64,000 nucleotides of DNA from Agrococcus sp. Marseille-Q4369 (GTDB lineage: Bacteria > Actinomycetota > Actinomycetes > Actinomycetales > Microbacteriaceae): contig NZ_CP070501.1 in the NCBI RefSeq assembly GCF_018308945.1, positions 2,356,001 to 2,420,000 of the forward strand. The letters are read 5' to 3'. The notes below the pieces were generated by a model, which worked only from the letters and a program-made list of their open reading frames with translations, was not told where the DNA came from and made no database searches. The translations under genes and the position numbers were made by a program. Shown piece by piece: positions 51,059-59,466 of this stretch. Positions within the stretch are counted from its first letter, which is position 1. The number at the start of each line of letters is the position of its first letter.

Positions 51059-52335
51059 CGACCACCGCCGCGCAGCCGCACGCCGAGACGATCGAGCTCG
51101 AGCGCGCGGTCGTCAAGCACTGGAAGGCGCCGATCTCGTACGCGGTGCTCACGCTCGTCGCGCTCGTGCTCTTCGTCGTCGCCGCGCGCGACGGCAGCAC
51201 GACGCTGCGCCTCGCCTCCGTCGGCGACTTCTTCGCGCTCCCGGATGCGGTGCTCCCGGTGCGCGCGACGGGCATCGCCGTGGTCGCGCTCCTCGCCGCC
51301 CTCACCGCGGTCTCCTTCTGGCTCGTCGCGACGGTGCGGAAGCAGGGCATCTGGCTGCCGCTCGTGTTCGGCGTGCTCTTCGTGGTTGCCTTCCTCGTCT
51401 GGGCGGGCGCCGACAAGATGATCCCGATCCCGGGGCTCCTGTTCGCGACCGTGGGTCTCTCGGTGCCCCTCATCTTCGGTGCGATGGGCGGCGTCATCTC
51501 CGAGCGGGCGGGCGTCGTGAACATCGCGATCGAGGCGCAGCTGCTCTCCGGCGCGTTCAGCGGTGCGGTCGTCGCCTCGTCGACCGGCAGCGCCGTGCTC
51601 GGCATCCTCGCGGCGATGGCCGCCGGCGTGCTCGTCTCGATGGTGCTCGCGGTCTTCGCGATCCGCTACTTCGTCGAGCAGGTCATCGTCGGCGTCGTGC
51701 TCAACGTGCTCGTCGTGGGCCTGACGAACTTCCTCTACTCGTCGGTGCTCACCGCGAACCCGGGGCTCAACTCGCCCGACCGGCTCCCGCGCATCCCCAT
51801 CCCCGGCATCGAGACGATCCCGATCATCGGCCCGGCGCTGTTCGAGCACACCGTCATCGTCTACGCGATGTTCATCATCGTGCCGGTCATCGCGTGGGGT
51901 CTGTTCAAGACCACGTGGGGCCTGCGGCTGCGCGCGATCGGCGAGCACCCGCTCGCGGCCGACACCGTCGGCATCAAGGTCAACCGGCTGCGCTTCTGGA
52001 ACGTCGCGCTCGCCGGTGCCGTGGCTGGCCTCGGCGGCGCGTACTTCACGCTCGACACGACCGGGGCGTTCAACCGCGAGATGACGGCGGGCCTCGGCTA
52101 CATCGCCCTCGCCGCGGTCATCTTCGGCCAGTGGCACCCGCTCAAGGCCACCGCCGCTGCGCTGCTGTTCGGCTTCGCGTCGGCGCTGCAGCAGACGCTC
52201 GGCGCGATCGGCTCGCCGGTGCCGAGCGAGTTCATGCTCATGCTCCCGTACGTCATCACGCTGCTCGCGGTCGCCGGCTTCATCGGCCAGTCCCGGGCGC
52301 CGGCGGCGAGCGGCAAGCCCTACATCAAGCAATAG
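51055..52335 (+). CDS. Nucleoside ABC importer permease, second subunit
   Basis: 426 residues and about ten helices. Family motifs: GGVISERAGVVNIAIEAQLL, EQVIVGVVLNVL and GLGYIALAAVIFGQWHP. The GTG at 51055 overlaps the preceding stop (GTGA). The cytidine deaminase gene starts two bases after its stop, directly linking uptake to catabolism. Confidence 0.92.
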   Translation: MTTTAAQPHAETIELERAVVKHWKAPISYAVLTLVALVLFVVAARDGSTTLRLASVGDFFALPDAVLPVRATGIAVVALLAALTAVSFWLVATVRKQGIWLPLVFGVLFVVAFLVWAGADKMIPIPGLLFATVGLSVPLIFGAMGGVISERAGVVNIAIEAQLLSGAFSGAVVASSTGSAVLGILAAMAAGVLVSMVLAVFAIRYFVEQVIVGVVLNVLVVGLTNFLYSSVLTANPGLNSPDRLPRIPIPGIETIPIIGPALFEHTVIVYAMFIIVPVIAWGLFKTTWGLRLRAIGEHPLAADTVGIKVNRLRFWNVALAGAVAGLGGAYFTLDTTGAFNREMTAGLGYIALAAVIFGQWHPLKATAAALLFGFASALQQTLGAIGSPVPSEFMLMLPYVITLLAVAGFIGQSRAPAASGKPYIKQ

Positions 52336-52337
52336 CC

Positions 52338-52763
52338 ATGGCAGCGATCGACTGGCAGGCGCTGCACGACGCGGCGGTCGCGGCGACGGAGAAGGCCTAC
52401 GTGCCCTACTCGCGGTTCCCGGTGGGCGCCGCGGCGCTCGTCGACGACGGCCGCATCGTCGCGGGCGCCAACATCGAGAACGCCGCCTACGGCGTGACGC
52501 TCTGCGCCGAGTGCTCGCTCGTGAGCGCGATGGTCATGGGCGGCGGCGGCCGGATCGTCGCCTTCGCGTGCGTCAACGGCGCGGGGGAGCGGCTCATGCC
52601 GTGCGGCCGCTGCCGCCAGCTGCTCTTCGAGCACGCAGCGCCGGGCATGCTGCTCGACACCGTGAGCGGCATCCGCACGATGGCCGAGGTGCTGCCGGAT
52701 GCGTTCGGCCCGGCACAGCTCGACGAGTACGCAGAGCACGAGGAGAGGGAGCACCGTGGCTGA
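52338..52763 (+). CDS. cdd: Cytidine deaminase
   Basis: Deaminates cytidine and deoxycytidine to uridine and deoxyuridine. 141 residues, the small tetrameric type. Zinc ligands are Cys in TLCAECSLV (with the catalytic Glu) and the two Cys of PCGRCRQ. The N-terminal YVPYSRFPVGAA and GANIENAAYG bind the nucleoside. It ends within the first codons of deoA (8-base overlap). Confidence 0.95.
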   Translation: MAAIDWQALHDAAVAATEKAYVPYSRFPVGAAALVDDGRIVAGANIENAAYGVTLCAECSLVSAMVMGGGGRIVAFACVNGAGERLMPCGRCRQLLFEHAAPGMLLDTVSGIRTMAEVLPDAFGPAQLDEYAEHEEREHRG

Positions 52764-54045
52764 GGCCTTCGACGCCGTCGACATCATCCGCACGAAGCGC
52801 GACCGGGGGACGCTGTCGACCGCGCAGATCGACTGGCTCATCGACGCCTACACGCGCGGCTACGTCGACGACCCGCAGATGGCGGCGCTCGCCATGGCGA
52901 TCCTGCTCAACGGCATGGAGCGACGCGAGATCCACGACCTGACGACCGCGATGATCGCCTCGGGCGAGCGCATGGACTTCTCGTCGCTCGACAAGCCGAC
53001 GGTCGACAAGCACTCCACCGGCGGCGTCGGCGACAAGATCACCCTGCCGCTCATGCCGCTCGTCGCCGCCTTCGGCGTCGCGGTGCCGCAGCTCTCGGGC
53101 CGCGGCCTCGGCCACACGGGCGGCACGCTCGACAAGCTCGAGTCGATCCCCGGCTGGCGCGCCGAGCTCTCGAACGACGAGATGCTCGAGCAGCTGCGCA
53201 CGGTCGGCGGCGTCGTGTGCGCGGCGGGCTCGGGCCTCGCGCCCGCCGACAAGCGGCTCTACGCGCTCCGCGACATCACCGGCACCGTCGAGGCCATCCC
53301 GCTCATCGCATCTTCGATCATGTCGAAGAAGATCGCCGAGGGCACGGGCGCGCTCGTGCTCGACGTGAAGTTCGGCTCCGGCGCGTTCATGCAGGAGTTC
53401 GAGCGCGCCAGGGAGCTCGCCGAGACGATGGTCGCGCTCGGCCGCGACGCGGGCGTCGAGACGCGCGCACTGCTGACGACGATGGATGTGCCGCTCGGCC
53501 GCGCGATCGGCAACGCGAACGAGGTGCGCGAGTCGGTCGAGGTGCTCGCGGGCGGCGGTCCCGCCGACGTCGTCGAGCTCACGGTCGCGCTCGCGCGCGA
53601 GATGCTGGATGCGGTGGGCCAGCCCGACGCGGACGTCGAGGCCGCGCTCGCCGACGGCCGAGCGATGGACGTCTGGCGCCGCTTCGTGATCGCGCAGGAC
53701 GGCGACCCCGACGCGCCGCTGCCCGTCGCGAACGAGACGCACACGGTCGTCGCGGAGCGCGACGGCGTGCTCGGCAGGCAGGAGGCGCTGCCGTTCGGGA
53801 TCGCCGCGTGGCGGCTCGGCGCGGGCCGCGCCCGCGCGAGCGACCCGGTCGTGCACGCCGCGGGCATCGACCTGCACGTCAAGCCGGGCGACGCCGTGCG
53901 GGCGGGCGACCCGCTCTGGACGATCTCCGCCGACGACGAGAGCCGCATCCCGCGGGCGCTCGAGGCGCTCGAGGGCGCGTGGGAGCTCGCGGCGCCGGGC
54001 ACGGTCGTCGACGTGCCGCCGATCGTGCGCGAGCGCATCGCCTGA
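52756..54045 (+). CDS. deoA: Pyrimidine-nucleoside (thymidine) phosphorylase
   Basis: 429 residues. Phosphorolyses thymidine/uridine to base and (deoxy)ribose-1-phosphate. The phosphate-site motif KHSTGGVGDK is near residue 82, and SGRGLGHTGGTLDKLESIPG and KFGSGAFM are conserved. The GTG at 52756 lies inside cdd, and its ribosome site GGAGAGGGAG is cdd coding sequence. It takes uridine made by Cdd and deoxyuridine or thymidine from uptake. Confidence 0.95.
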   Translation: MAEAFDAVDIIRTKRDRGTLSTAQIDWLIDAYTRGYVDDPQMAALAMAILLNGMERREIHDLTTAMIASGERMDFSSLDKPTVDKHSTGGVGDKITLPLMPLVAAFGVAVPQLSGRGLGHTGGTLDKLESIPGWRAELSNDEMLEQLRTVGGVVCAAGSGLAPADKRLYALRDITGTVEAIPLIASSIMSKKIAEGTGALVLDVKFGSGAFMQEFERARELAETMVALGRDAGVETRALLTTMDVPLGRAIGNANEVRESVEVLAGGGPADVVELTVALAREMLDAVGQPDADVEAALADGRAMDVWRRFVIAQDGDPDAPLPVANETHTVVAERDGVLGRQEALPFGIAAWRLGAGRARASDPVVHAAGIDLHVKPGDAVRAGDPLWTISADDESRIPRALEALEGAWELAAPGTVVDVPPIVRERIA

Positions 54046-54216
54046 GACCGCACGCTCGACCGGGGTCGTGAGCGCTGGCGAGCGCAGGCTCTTGCGCCGC
54101 GTGCAGCGCGCGGGGAGACTGGCGCCGAGGCGGCACCCAGCCGTCGTCCAGGCCGCGCGCCGCGCGCCCTGGTTGGCTCGACGCATCCGCACCAATCAAG
54201 CACTGAGGAGCCAGTC

Positions 54217-54552
54217 GTGACCGATCCCCAGCTGAACCGCCCGAGCAGCGCGTACGTCGGCGATGCCACGCAGCCCGCGGGTGCCGCCTACGGCGCGTCC
54301 GAGCCGAAGACGCTCAGCGTCGTCGCCCTCGTGCTCGGCCTCGCCTCGATCTTCATCGGCGGCTCGATCCTCGTGCCGATCGCGGGCATCATCGTCGGCG
54401 TCATGGCACGCAAGCGCGAGCCGGCGGGCCGCACGATGGCGCTGTGGGGCATCTGGCTGAGCGTCGCGATGCTGGTGCTGTGGGCGTTGCTGTGGATCGT
54501 CGCGGGCGGCCTCATCCTCGCCGCGATCGGGCTTGCCGCCTCCGGCGCCTGA
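54217..54552 (+). CDS. Small DUF4190-like membrane protein
   Basis: 111 residues: a polar Pro/Ala-rich start of about 30 residues, two membrane helices (about 33-60 and 73-108) joined by a short basic loop (ARKREPAGRT). SVVALVLGLASIFIGG fits DUF4190-type proteins. Function unknown. TGAGGAG precedes the GTG. It sits between deoA and add but is not coupled to either; the 171 bases before it show nothing definite. Confidence 0.75.
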   Translation: MTDPQLNRPSSAYVGDATQPAGAAYGASEPKTLSVVALVLGLASIFIGGSILVPIAGIIVGVMARKREPAGRTMALWGIWLSVAMLVLWALLWIVAGGLILAAIGLAASGA

Positions 54553-54604
54553 CACGCCTGCGGGCTCCGATCGCGGCGGCATGCCGCGGCGCGCTCGCGG
54601 CCGA

Positions 54605-54610
54605 TACGAT
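54605..54610 (+). promoter_or_regulatory. -10-like TACGAT upstream of add
   Basis: TACGAT ends nine bases before an ATG (54620) in the add frame and 33 bases before the preferred ATG at 54644, which has GGAGG nearby. Either a leaderless or a short-leader start is possible. Confidence 0.35.
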
Positions 54611-54643
54611 CGAGGCTCAATGCACCCCGATGACGGAGGCGGA

Positions 54644-55750
54644 ATGAGCCGGTACGAGGTCGACGGCGTCGACATCCAGACGCTGCCCAAGGTCAGCCTG
54701 CACGACCACCTCGACGGGGGGCTCCGGCCGCAGACCGTGCTCGAGCTCGCCGACGAGATCGGCCTCGAGCTCCCGGCGGCCGACGCCGCCGCGCTCGCCG
54801 CGTGGTTCGCCGCGCAGTCGAACTCCGGCTCGCTGCCCGAGTACCTCAAGACCTTCGACATCACGACCGCCGTCATGCAGACCGAGCACGGGCTGCACCG
54901 CGTCGCGAAGGAGTTCGTGCTCGACCTCGCGGAGGACGGCGTCGTCTACGGCGAGATCCGCTGGGCACCCGAGCAGCACCTGCAGCGCGGCCTCTCGCTC
55001 GACCAGGCGGTCGAGGCTGTGCAGGCGGGCATCGAGGAGGCGATCGACCTCGTCGAGACGCACGGCCGCGGCATCCGCATCGGCCAGCTCATCAGCGCCA
55101 TGCGGCACCTCGACCGCGCCGACGAGATCGCCGAGCTCGCGCTCCGCCACCGCGACAAGGGCGCGGTCGGCTTCGACATCGCCGGCCCCGAGGCGGGCTT
55201 CCCGCCGTCGCGGCTCGCCTCGGCGTTCGACCGGCTCGCGAAGGCGCACTTCCCCGCCACCGTGCACGCGGGCGAGGGCGACGGCCTCGCGAGCATCGAG
55301 GACGCGCTCTTCGCCGGCCGCGCGCTGCGGCTCGGGCACGGCACGCGCATCGCCGAGGACATCGAGGTCGAGGAGGAGCGCGGCGACGCGATCGTCGTGC
55401 GGCTCGGCGAGCTCGCGGAGTGGGTGAAGGACCGGCAGATCCCGCTCGAGCTGAGCCCGAGCTCCAACCTGCAGACCGGCACGATCGTGCAGTGGGGCGA
55501 CTCGCTCGAGGACCACCCGATCGACCTGCTGCTGCAGCTCGGCTTCACCGTCACCGTCAACCCCGACAACCGCCTGCAGTCGGGCACGACGCTCACGCGC
55601 GAGCTCGGACTCATGGTCGAGACGTTCGACTGGGACCTCGACGACCTCGAGGAGGTCACGCAGAACGCCGTCGCCGGCGCCTTCTGCTCGCTCGAGGAGC
55701 GGGAGGAGCTCGCCGACGAGATCGCCGACGGCTTCGACGACCTCCGATGA
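54644..55750 (+). CDS. add: Adenosine deaminase
   Basis: 368 residues. Converts adenosine and deoxyadenosine to inosine forms. The zinc-binding HDHLDGG is near residue 21, and HAGEGDG, LGHGTRI and the ELSPSSNLQTG motif are the other active-site segments. The ATG at 54644 has GGAGG four bases upstream; an ATG eight codons earlier (54620) is the alternative. The stop overlaps the EIIA gene by four bases (ATGA). Its product feeds the purine-nucleoside phosphorylase encoded convergently. Confidence 0.95.
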   Translation: MSRYEVDGVDIQTLPKVSLHDHLDGGLRPQTVLELADEIGLELPAADAAALAAWFAAQSNSGSLPEYLKTFDITTAVMQTEHGLHRVAKEFVLDLAEDGVVYGEIRWAPEQHLQRGLSLDQAVEAVQAGIEEAIDLVETHGRGIRIGQLISAMRHLDRADEIAELALRHRDKGAVGFDIAGPEAGFPPSRLASAFDRLAKAHFPATVHAGEGDGLASIEDALFAGRALRLGHGTRIAEDIEVEEERGDAIVVRLGELAEWVKDRQIPLELSPSSNLQTGTIVQWGDSLEDHPIDLLLQLGFTVTVNPDNRLQSGTTLTRELGLMVETFDWDLDDLEEVTQNAVAGAFCSLEEREELADEIADGFDDLR

Positions 55751-56184
55751 CGCTGCCGCTCGACGAGGCGACCTTCTCTCCGGGCGTCCACGCCGCCGAC
55801 TGGCGCGCCGCGGTGCGCGCCGCGGGGGTCGACCTCGTGACCGCGCGCGCGGTCGGTCGCGCGTACGTCGAGGAGCTCGTGCAGCAGATCGAGCAGGCCG
55901 GCCCCTACTGCGTCGTCGCGCCTGGCGTCGCCGTGCCGCACGCGCGGCCGAGCGCGGTCGTGCGCCGCGACGCGCTCGCGATCGTCGTGCTCGACGAGCC
56001 CGTCGCGTTCGGCCACGCGCACCACGACCCCGTGCGGGTCGTCATCGGGCTCGCGGCGACGAGCCCCAAGCGCCACTTGCGGATGCTCGCGGAGCTCGCG
56101 AACGCGCTCGACGGTGCCGGGGTGGCCGACGCGATCGCGGCGGCCGCGACGCGCGACGAGGCGATCGCGGCGCTGCAGCGGTAG
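55747..56184 (+). CDS. Stand-alone PTS EIIA domain, fructose/mannitol type
   Basis: 145 residues. The phosphorylatable His65 is in GVAVPHARP, the canonical EIIA-fructose/mannitol site, and FGHAHHDPVRVVIGLAA provides the second His. No EIIB or EIIC is near, so it is probably regulatory or partners in trans. The ATG overlaps the add stop by four bases, so it is made together with adenosine deaminase inside the nucleoside locus. It suggests that PTS phosphorylation state is signalled to nucleoside use; that is inference. Confidence 0.88.
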   Translation: MTLPLDEATFSPGVHAADWRAAVRAAGVDLVTARAVGRAYVEELVQQIEQAGPYCVVAPGVAVPHARPSAVVRRDALAIVVLDEPVAFGHAHHDPVRVVIGLAATSPKRHLRMLAELANALDGAGVADAIAAAATRDEAIAALQR

Positions 56185-56188
56185 GGAA

Positions 56189-56257
56189 CCCCGGCCCGGA
56201 CGGGCCGGGGCGCTGGCGTCGCGCCGGAGACCCGGAAGGGTCTCCGGCTTCAGCTCC
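56189..56257. repeat. Double-hairpin intergenic element, copy 1 (bidirectional terminator)
   Basis: Hairpin A: nine-base stem CCCCGGCCC with loop GGAC (56189-56210). A linker GCTGGCGTCGCG follows. Hairpin B: 11-base stem GCCGGAGACCC with loop GGAA (56223-56248). The block ends TTCAGCTCC, which includes the last codons of the convergent mutase gene. It terminates both converging transcripts. A related copy lies at 59381-59451. Confidence 0.8.
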
Positions 56258-57917
56258 GGCGCTCCAGCAGAGGGCGCACCGCCTCCGCGATCGCCGCGAC
56301 CCGCTCGCGCGCCGCGCGCACGCGCGCCGCGGGCGGGCCGTCGGTCGACGTCGCGTCGATGTAGACCTTGAGCTTCGGCTCGGTGCCGCTCGGGCGCACC
56401 ATCACGCGAGACCCGTCGTCGAGCGTGAAGCGCAGGATGTCACCGATCCCGCCGTGCTCCGGCAGCGCGAGGTCATCGGCCGCGACGACCGCGCTGCCGG
56501 CGAGCTCGGTCGGCGGCGCCGCGCGCAGCGCCTCCATGAGCGCCGGGATGCGCGCGAGGTCGGTGACGCGCACGCTCACCTGGCCGGACTCGAACGCGCC
56601 GAACTCGGCGGCGAGCGCGAGCAGCTCCTCGGCGAGCGACGAGCCGCGCTCGTGCAGCTCGCTCGCGAGCGTGAGGATGCGCACGAGTGCCGAGATGCCG
56701 TCCTTGTCGCGCACGGTGCCGGGGTTCACGAGGTAGCCGAGCGCCTCCTCGTAGCCGTAGACGAGGCCCGGCACTCGCGAGACCCACTTGAAGCCCGTGA
56801 GCGTCTGCACGAACTCGAGCCCGTGCGCTGCCGCGATGACGCCGAGCCCGGGGGAGGAGACGATCGAGGCGGCGAGCACGCCGTGCCCGCGCGCGGCGCG
56901 GGCCGCGTCCCAGCCGAGCAGCAGGCCGACCTCGTTGCCCGTGAGCATCCGCCAGCCGGCCGGCGCCGACGCATCCGGCACCGCGACCGCGAGCCGGTCG
57001 GCGTCGGGGTCGTTCGCGACGATGAGCTCGGCCCCCTCCGCCGTCGCGAGCGCCATCGCGAGGTCGAGCGCGCCCGGCTCCTCGGGGTTCGGGAAGTCGA
57101 CGGTCGGGAACGCGCCGTCGGGCTCGGCCTGCTCGGGCACGACCGTCACGGGCGGGAGGCCCGCGGCGTCGAGCACCGCGCGCACCGTCTCGAGGCCGAC
57201 GCCGTGGAGCGGCGTGTAGACGACCTTCGGGCCGCTCGCGCCCGGCATGCCCTGATCGAGCTGGCCTACCGCCGCCGTCGCCGTGACGTACGACTCCCAG
57301 ACGCCCTCGCCCGCGACCTCCGGCTCGCCCCGCGGGTACTCGGTCACCGGCACCGCGGCCGCCTCGACGATGCGGGCGGCGATCTCGGCGTCGGCGGGCG
57401 GCACGATCTGGCTGCCCTCGTCGGCGTCGCCGAGGTAGACCTTGTAGCCGTTGTCGGCGGGCGGGTTGTGGCTCGCGGTCACCACGACGCCGGCGCTCGC
57501 ACCGAGGTGGCGCACGGCGAAGGCCGTCACGGGCGTCGGCAGGAGGCGCGGCAGCAGGATGGCGCGCACGCCGGCGCCCGCGAACACCTCGGCGGCATCG
57601 CGCGCGAACCGCTCCGAGCCGCGCCGACCGTCCCAGCCGATCACGACCGAGGGGTAGGGCTCGCGGTCGACGAGGAAGCGGGCGAGCCCGGCGGAGGCCT
57701 GCTGCACGACGACGGTGTTCATGCGGTTCGGCCCAGGGGCGATCCGGCCCCGCAGCCCCGCGGTGCCGAACTGCAGGCGGCCGTGGAACGCATCCGTCAC
57801 CTCTGCCACCGCGGCCTCGTCGCCCGCCTCGGCGGCGGCGATCGTCGCCTCGAGCTCTGCCCGCATCTCGGGGTCGGGATCGGCGGCGGCCCACGCGCGC
57901 GCGGCGTCGAGGCTCAT
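56250..57917 (-). CDS. Phosphohexomutase-family protein (phosphomannomutase/phosphopentomutase-like)
   Basis: 555 residues. The four signature sites are present: the phosphoserine loop TASHNP near residue 150, metal-binding DPDADR near 305, sugar-binding GYEEALG near 388 and phosphate-binding RPSGTEPK near 510. The family moves phosphate within hexose or pentose phosphates. Because it is coupled to purine-nucleoside phosphorylase (start overlaps by four bases), conversion of ribose-1-P and deoxyribose-1-P to 5-phosphates is a reasonable role, but glucose or mannose mutase activity is also possible. Confidence 0.9.
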   Translation of the reverse strand: MSLDAARAWAAADPDPEMRAELEATIAAAEAGDEAAVAEVTDAFHGRLQFGTAGLRGRIAPGPNRMNTVVVQQASAGLARFLVDREPYPSVVIGWDGRRGSERFARDAAEVFAGAGVRAILLPRLLPTPVTAFAVRHLGASAGVVVTASHNPPADNGYKVYLGDADEGSQIVPPADAEIAARIVEAAAVPVTEYPRGEPEVAGEGVWESYVTATAAVGQLDQGMPGASGPKVVYTPLHGVGLETVRAVLDAAGLPPVTVVPEQAEPDGAFPTVDFPNPEEPGALDLAMALATAEGAELIVANDPDADRLAVAVPDASAPAGWRMLTGNEVGLLLGWDAARAARGHGVLAASIVSSPGLGVIAAAHGLEFVQTLTGFKWVSRVPGLVYGYEEALGYLVNPGTVRDKDGISALVRILTLASELHERGSSLAEELLALAAEFGAFESGQVSVRVTDLARIPALMEALRAAPPTELAGSAVVAADDLALPEHGGIGDILRFTLDDGSRVMVRPSGTEPKLKVYIDATSTDGPPAARVRAARERVAAIAEAVRPLLERRS

Positions 57918-58744
57918 GCGCGAGCGCCGATCGCGGCGACGACGTCGGCGAGCAGGCGCGAGATGCGGCCCTCGGCCTCGCGGCCGGCCTCGATGACCTC
58001 CTCGTGCGAGAGGGGCGTGGTCTGGATGCCCGCCGCGAGGTTGGTGATGAGGCTGAGCCCGAGCACCTCCATGCCGGCCTCGCGCGCGGCGATCGCCTCG
58101 AGCGCCGTCGACATGCCGCAGATGTGGCCGCCGATCGCCTTCGCCATCTGCACCTCGGCGGGCGTCTCGTAGTGCGGGCCGCGGAACTGCACGTAGACGC
58201 CCTCGTCGAGGCTGCCGTCGACCTCGCGCGCGATGTCGCGCAGGCGCGGCGAGTAGAGGTCGGTGAGGTCGACGAACGTCGCGCCCTCGAGCGGCGAGTC
58301 GGCCGTCAGGTTGATGTGGTCGCTGATGAGCACGGGCTGGCCCGGCGTCCAGCTCGGCTTGATGCCGCCCGCGCCGTTCGTGAGCACCATGACGGATGCG
58401 CCTGCCGCGGCGGCGGTGCGGACGGAGTGGACGACGCGGCGCACGCCGTGGCCCTCGTAGTAGTGCGTGCGGGCGCCGATGACGAGCGCGCGGCGGCCGT
58501 CGTCGGTCAGCACGGAGCGGATCGTGCCGACGTGCCCCTCGAGCGCGGGCTTCGAGAAGCCGGTCACCTCGGTCGCGGGGATCGTGTGCGTCGTCTCGCC
58601 GAGCAGGTCGGCCGCGCGAGCCCAGCCGGAGCCGAGCGTGAGGGCGATGTCGTGCGACTCGACGCCGGTGATGCGGCGGATGTCGTCGGCGGCCTGGCGC
58701 GCGACCTCGCGCGGGTCTGCGGGGGCATCGAGCGGGTGCGTCAT
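57914..58744 (-). CDS. punA: Purine-nucleoside phosphorylase, trimeric type
   Basis: 276 residues. Phosphorolyses inosine and guanosine (and deoxy forms) to base and pentose-1-P. Motifs: LTLGSGW, THYYEGHG, LTNGAGGIKPSW, and FRGPHYETPAE with the purine-site GMSTALEAI. The ATG at 58744 follows a -10 element by seven bases. Its end overlaps the mutase start (ATGA). Confidence 0.94.
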   Translation of the reverse strand: MTHPLDAPADPREVARQAADDIRRITGVESHDIALTLGSGWARAADLLGETTHTIPATEVTGFSKPALEGHVGTIRSVLTDDGRRALVIGARTHYYEGHGVRRVVHSVRTAAAAGASVMVLTNGAGGIKPSWTPGQPVLISDHINLTADSPLEGATFVDLTDLYSPRLRDIAREVDGSLDEGVYVQFRGPHYETPAEVQMAKAIGGHICGMSTALEAIAAREAGMEVLGLSLITNLAAGIQTTPLSHEEVIEAGREAEGRISRLLADVVAAIGARA

Positions 58745-58751
58745 GGCGCCC

Positions 58752-58757
58752 ACTCTA
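58752..58757 (-). promoter_or_regulatory. -10 element (TAGAGT) of the punA-mutase operon
   Basis: TAGAGT on the minus strand ends seven bases before the ATG at 58744, and no ribosome site is present. It shares a 77-base gap with the divergent YaeQ gene. Confidence 0.5.
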
Positions 58758-58807
58758 AGGGCGACGGAGGCCCGCACCCGTCGGCGCGCTCGCTCGCGGC
58801 CCGCCCG

Positions 58808-58813
58808 TAGGCT
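58808..58813 (+). promoter_or_regulatory. -10 element (TAGGCT) of the YaeQ gene
   Basis: TAGGCT ends eight bases before the ATG at 58822, and no ribosome site is present. Confidence 0.5.
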
Positions 58814-58821
58814 GGATCACC

Positions 58822-59361
58822 ATGGCCATCGGCGCGACCGTCCACACCTTCGAGGTGCAGCTCTCCGACGTCGACCGCGGCGTCTACGAGGAGCTCTCGC
58901 TCAAGGTCGCGCAGCACCCCTCCGAGACCGCGGCGTTCATGGTGACGCGCGTGCTCGCGCTGTGCCTCGAGCACGAGGAGGGGATCGGGTTCGGCGACGG
59001 GCTCTCGGGCGGCGACGAGCCGGCGGTGCTCGTGCGCGACCGCACCGGCGCCCTCGTCGCCTGGATCGAGATCGGCGCCCCCGAGGCCGAGCGCGTGCAC
59101 CGCGGCAGCATGGCGGCGGATCGCTGTGCCGTCTACACGCATCGCGACCCCGAGAAGGTCGCCGCACGCTGGGCCGGGAAGCGCATCCACCGACCCGAGG
59201 ACGTGCGGCTCGTCTCGTTCGACCCCGGATTCGTCGACGCGGTCGCCGACGCCGTCGCGCGCCGCACATCGATGACCATCTCGGTGACCGAGGGCGTGCT
59301 GTACGCCGAGGTGAACGGCCGCGCGCTGTCGACGGCGATCCACGAGCGCCGGGCGGGCTGA
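58822..59361 (+). CDS. YaeQ-family protein
   Basis: 179 residues. The start MAIGATVHTFEVQLSDVDRGVYEEL (residues 1-25), then QHPSETAAFMVTRVLALCL and IGFGDGLSGGDEPAV, match the YaeQ family closely. The fold is related to PD-(D/E)XK nucleases, and the EIGAPEAERVH segment may hold part of the active site; the biological role is not known. It probably has a leaderless transcript. A repeat element follows its stop. Confidence 0.88.
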   Translation: MAIGATVHTFEVQLSDVDRGVYEELSLKVAQHPSETAAFMVTRVLALCLEHEEGIGFGDGLSGGDEPAVLVRDRTGALVAWIEIGAPEAERVHRGSMAADRCAVYTHRDPEKVAARWAGKRIHRPEDVRLVSFDPGFVDAVADAVARRTSMTISVTEGVLYAEVNGRALSTAIHERRAG

Positions 59362-59380
59362 CCGCTTTCGGCTCGACTTC

Positions 59381-59451
59381 GCCGGGACCCGGGACGGGTC
59401 CCGGCGCTGGGGTCGCGGCGGAGGGCCGAAAGGCCTCCGCTTTCAGCTCCA
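59381..59451. repeat. Double-hairpin intergenic element, copy 2
   Basis: Hairpin A: ten-base stem GCCGGGACCC with a GGGAC loop (59381-59405). The linker GCTGGGGTCGCG follows. Hairpin B: CGGAGG-GCC-GAAA-GGC-CTCCG with one bulged base, about 59416-59438, then TTTCAGCTCC. Linker, loops and tail match copy 1 at 56189-56257 while stem sequences differ with compensating changes. It lies in the 105-base gap between the YaeQ gene and lpdA, both on the plus strand. Confidence 0.75.
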
Positions 59452-59466
59452 CCGCGCACATGCGGG

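Noticed and set aside
10377-54137. The tRNA-Thr 3' segment CCGAGGCGGCACC recurs at 54125-54137, as if the two were attachment sites of an integrated element.
   Set aside because: The match is only 13 GC-rich bases, and the 44 kb between are core genes (sdh, rib, trpS, ptsI) with no integrase.
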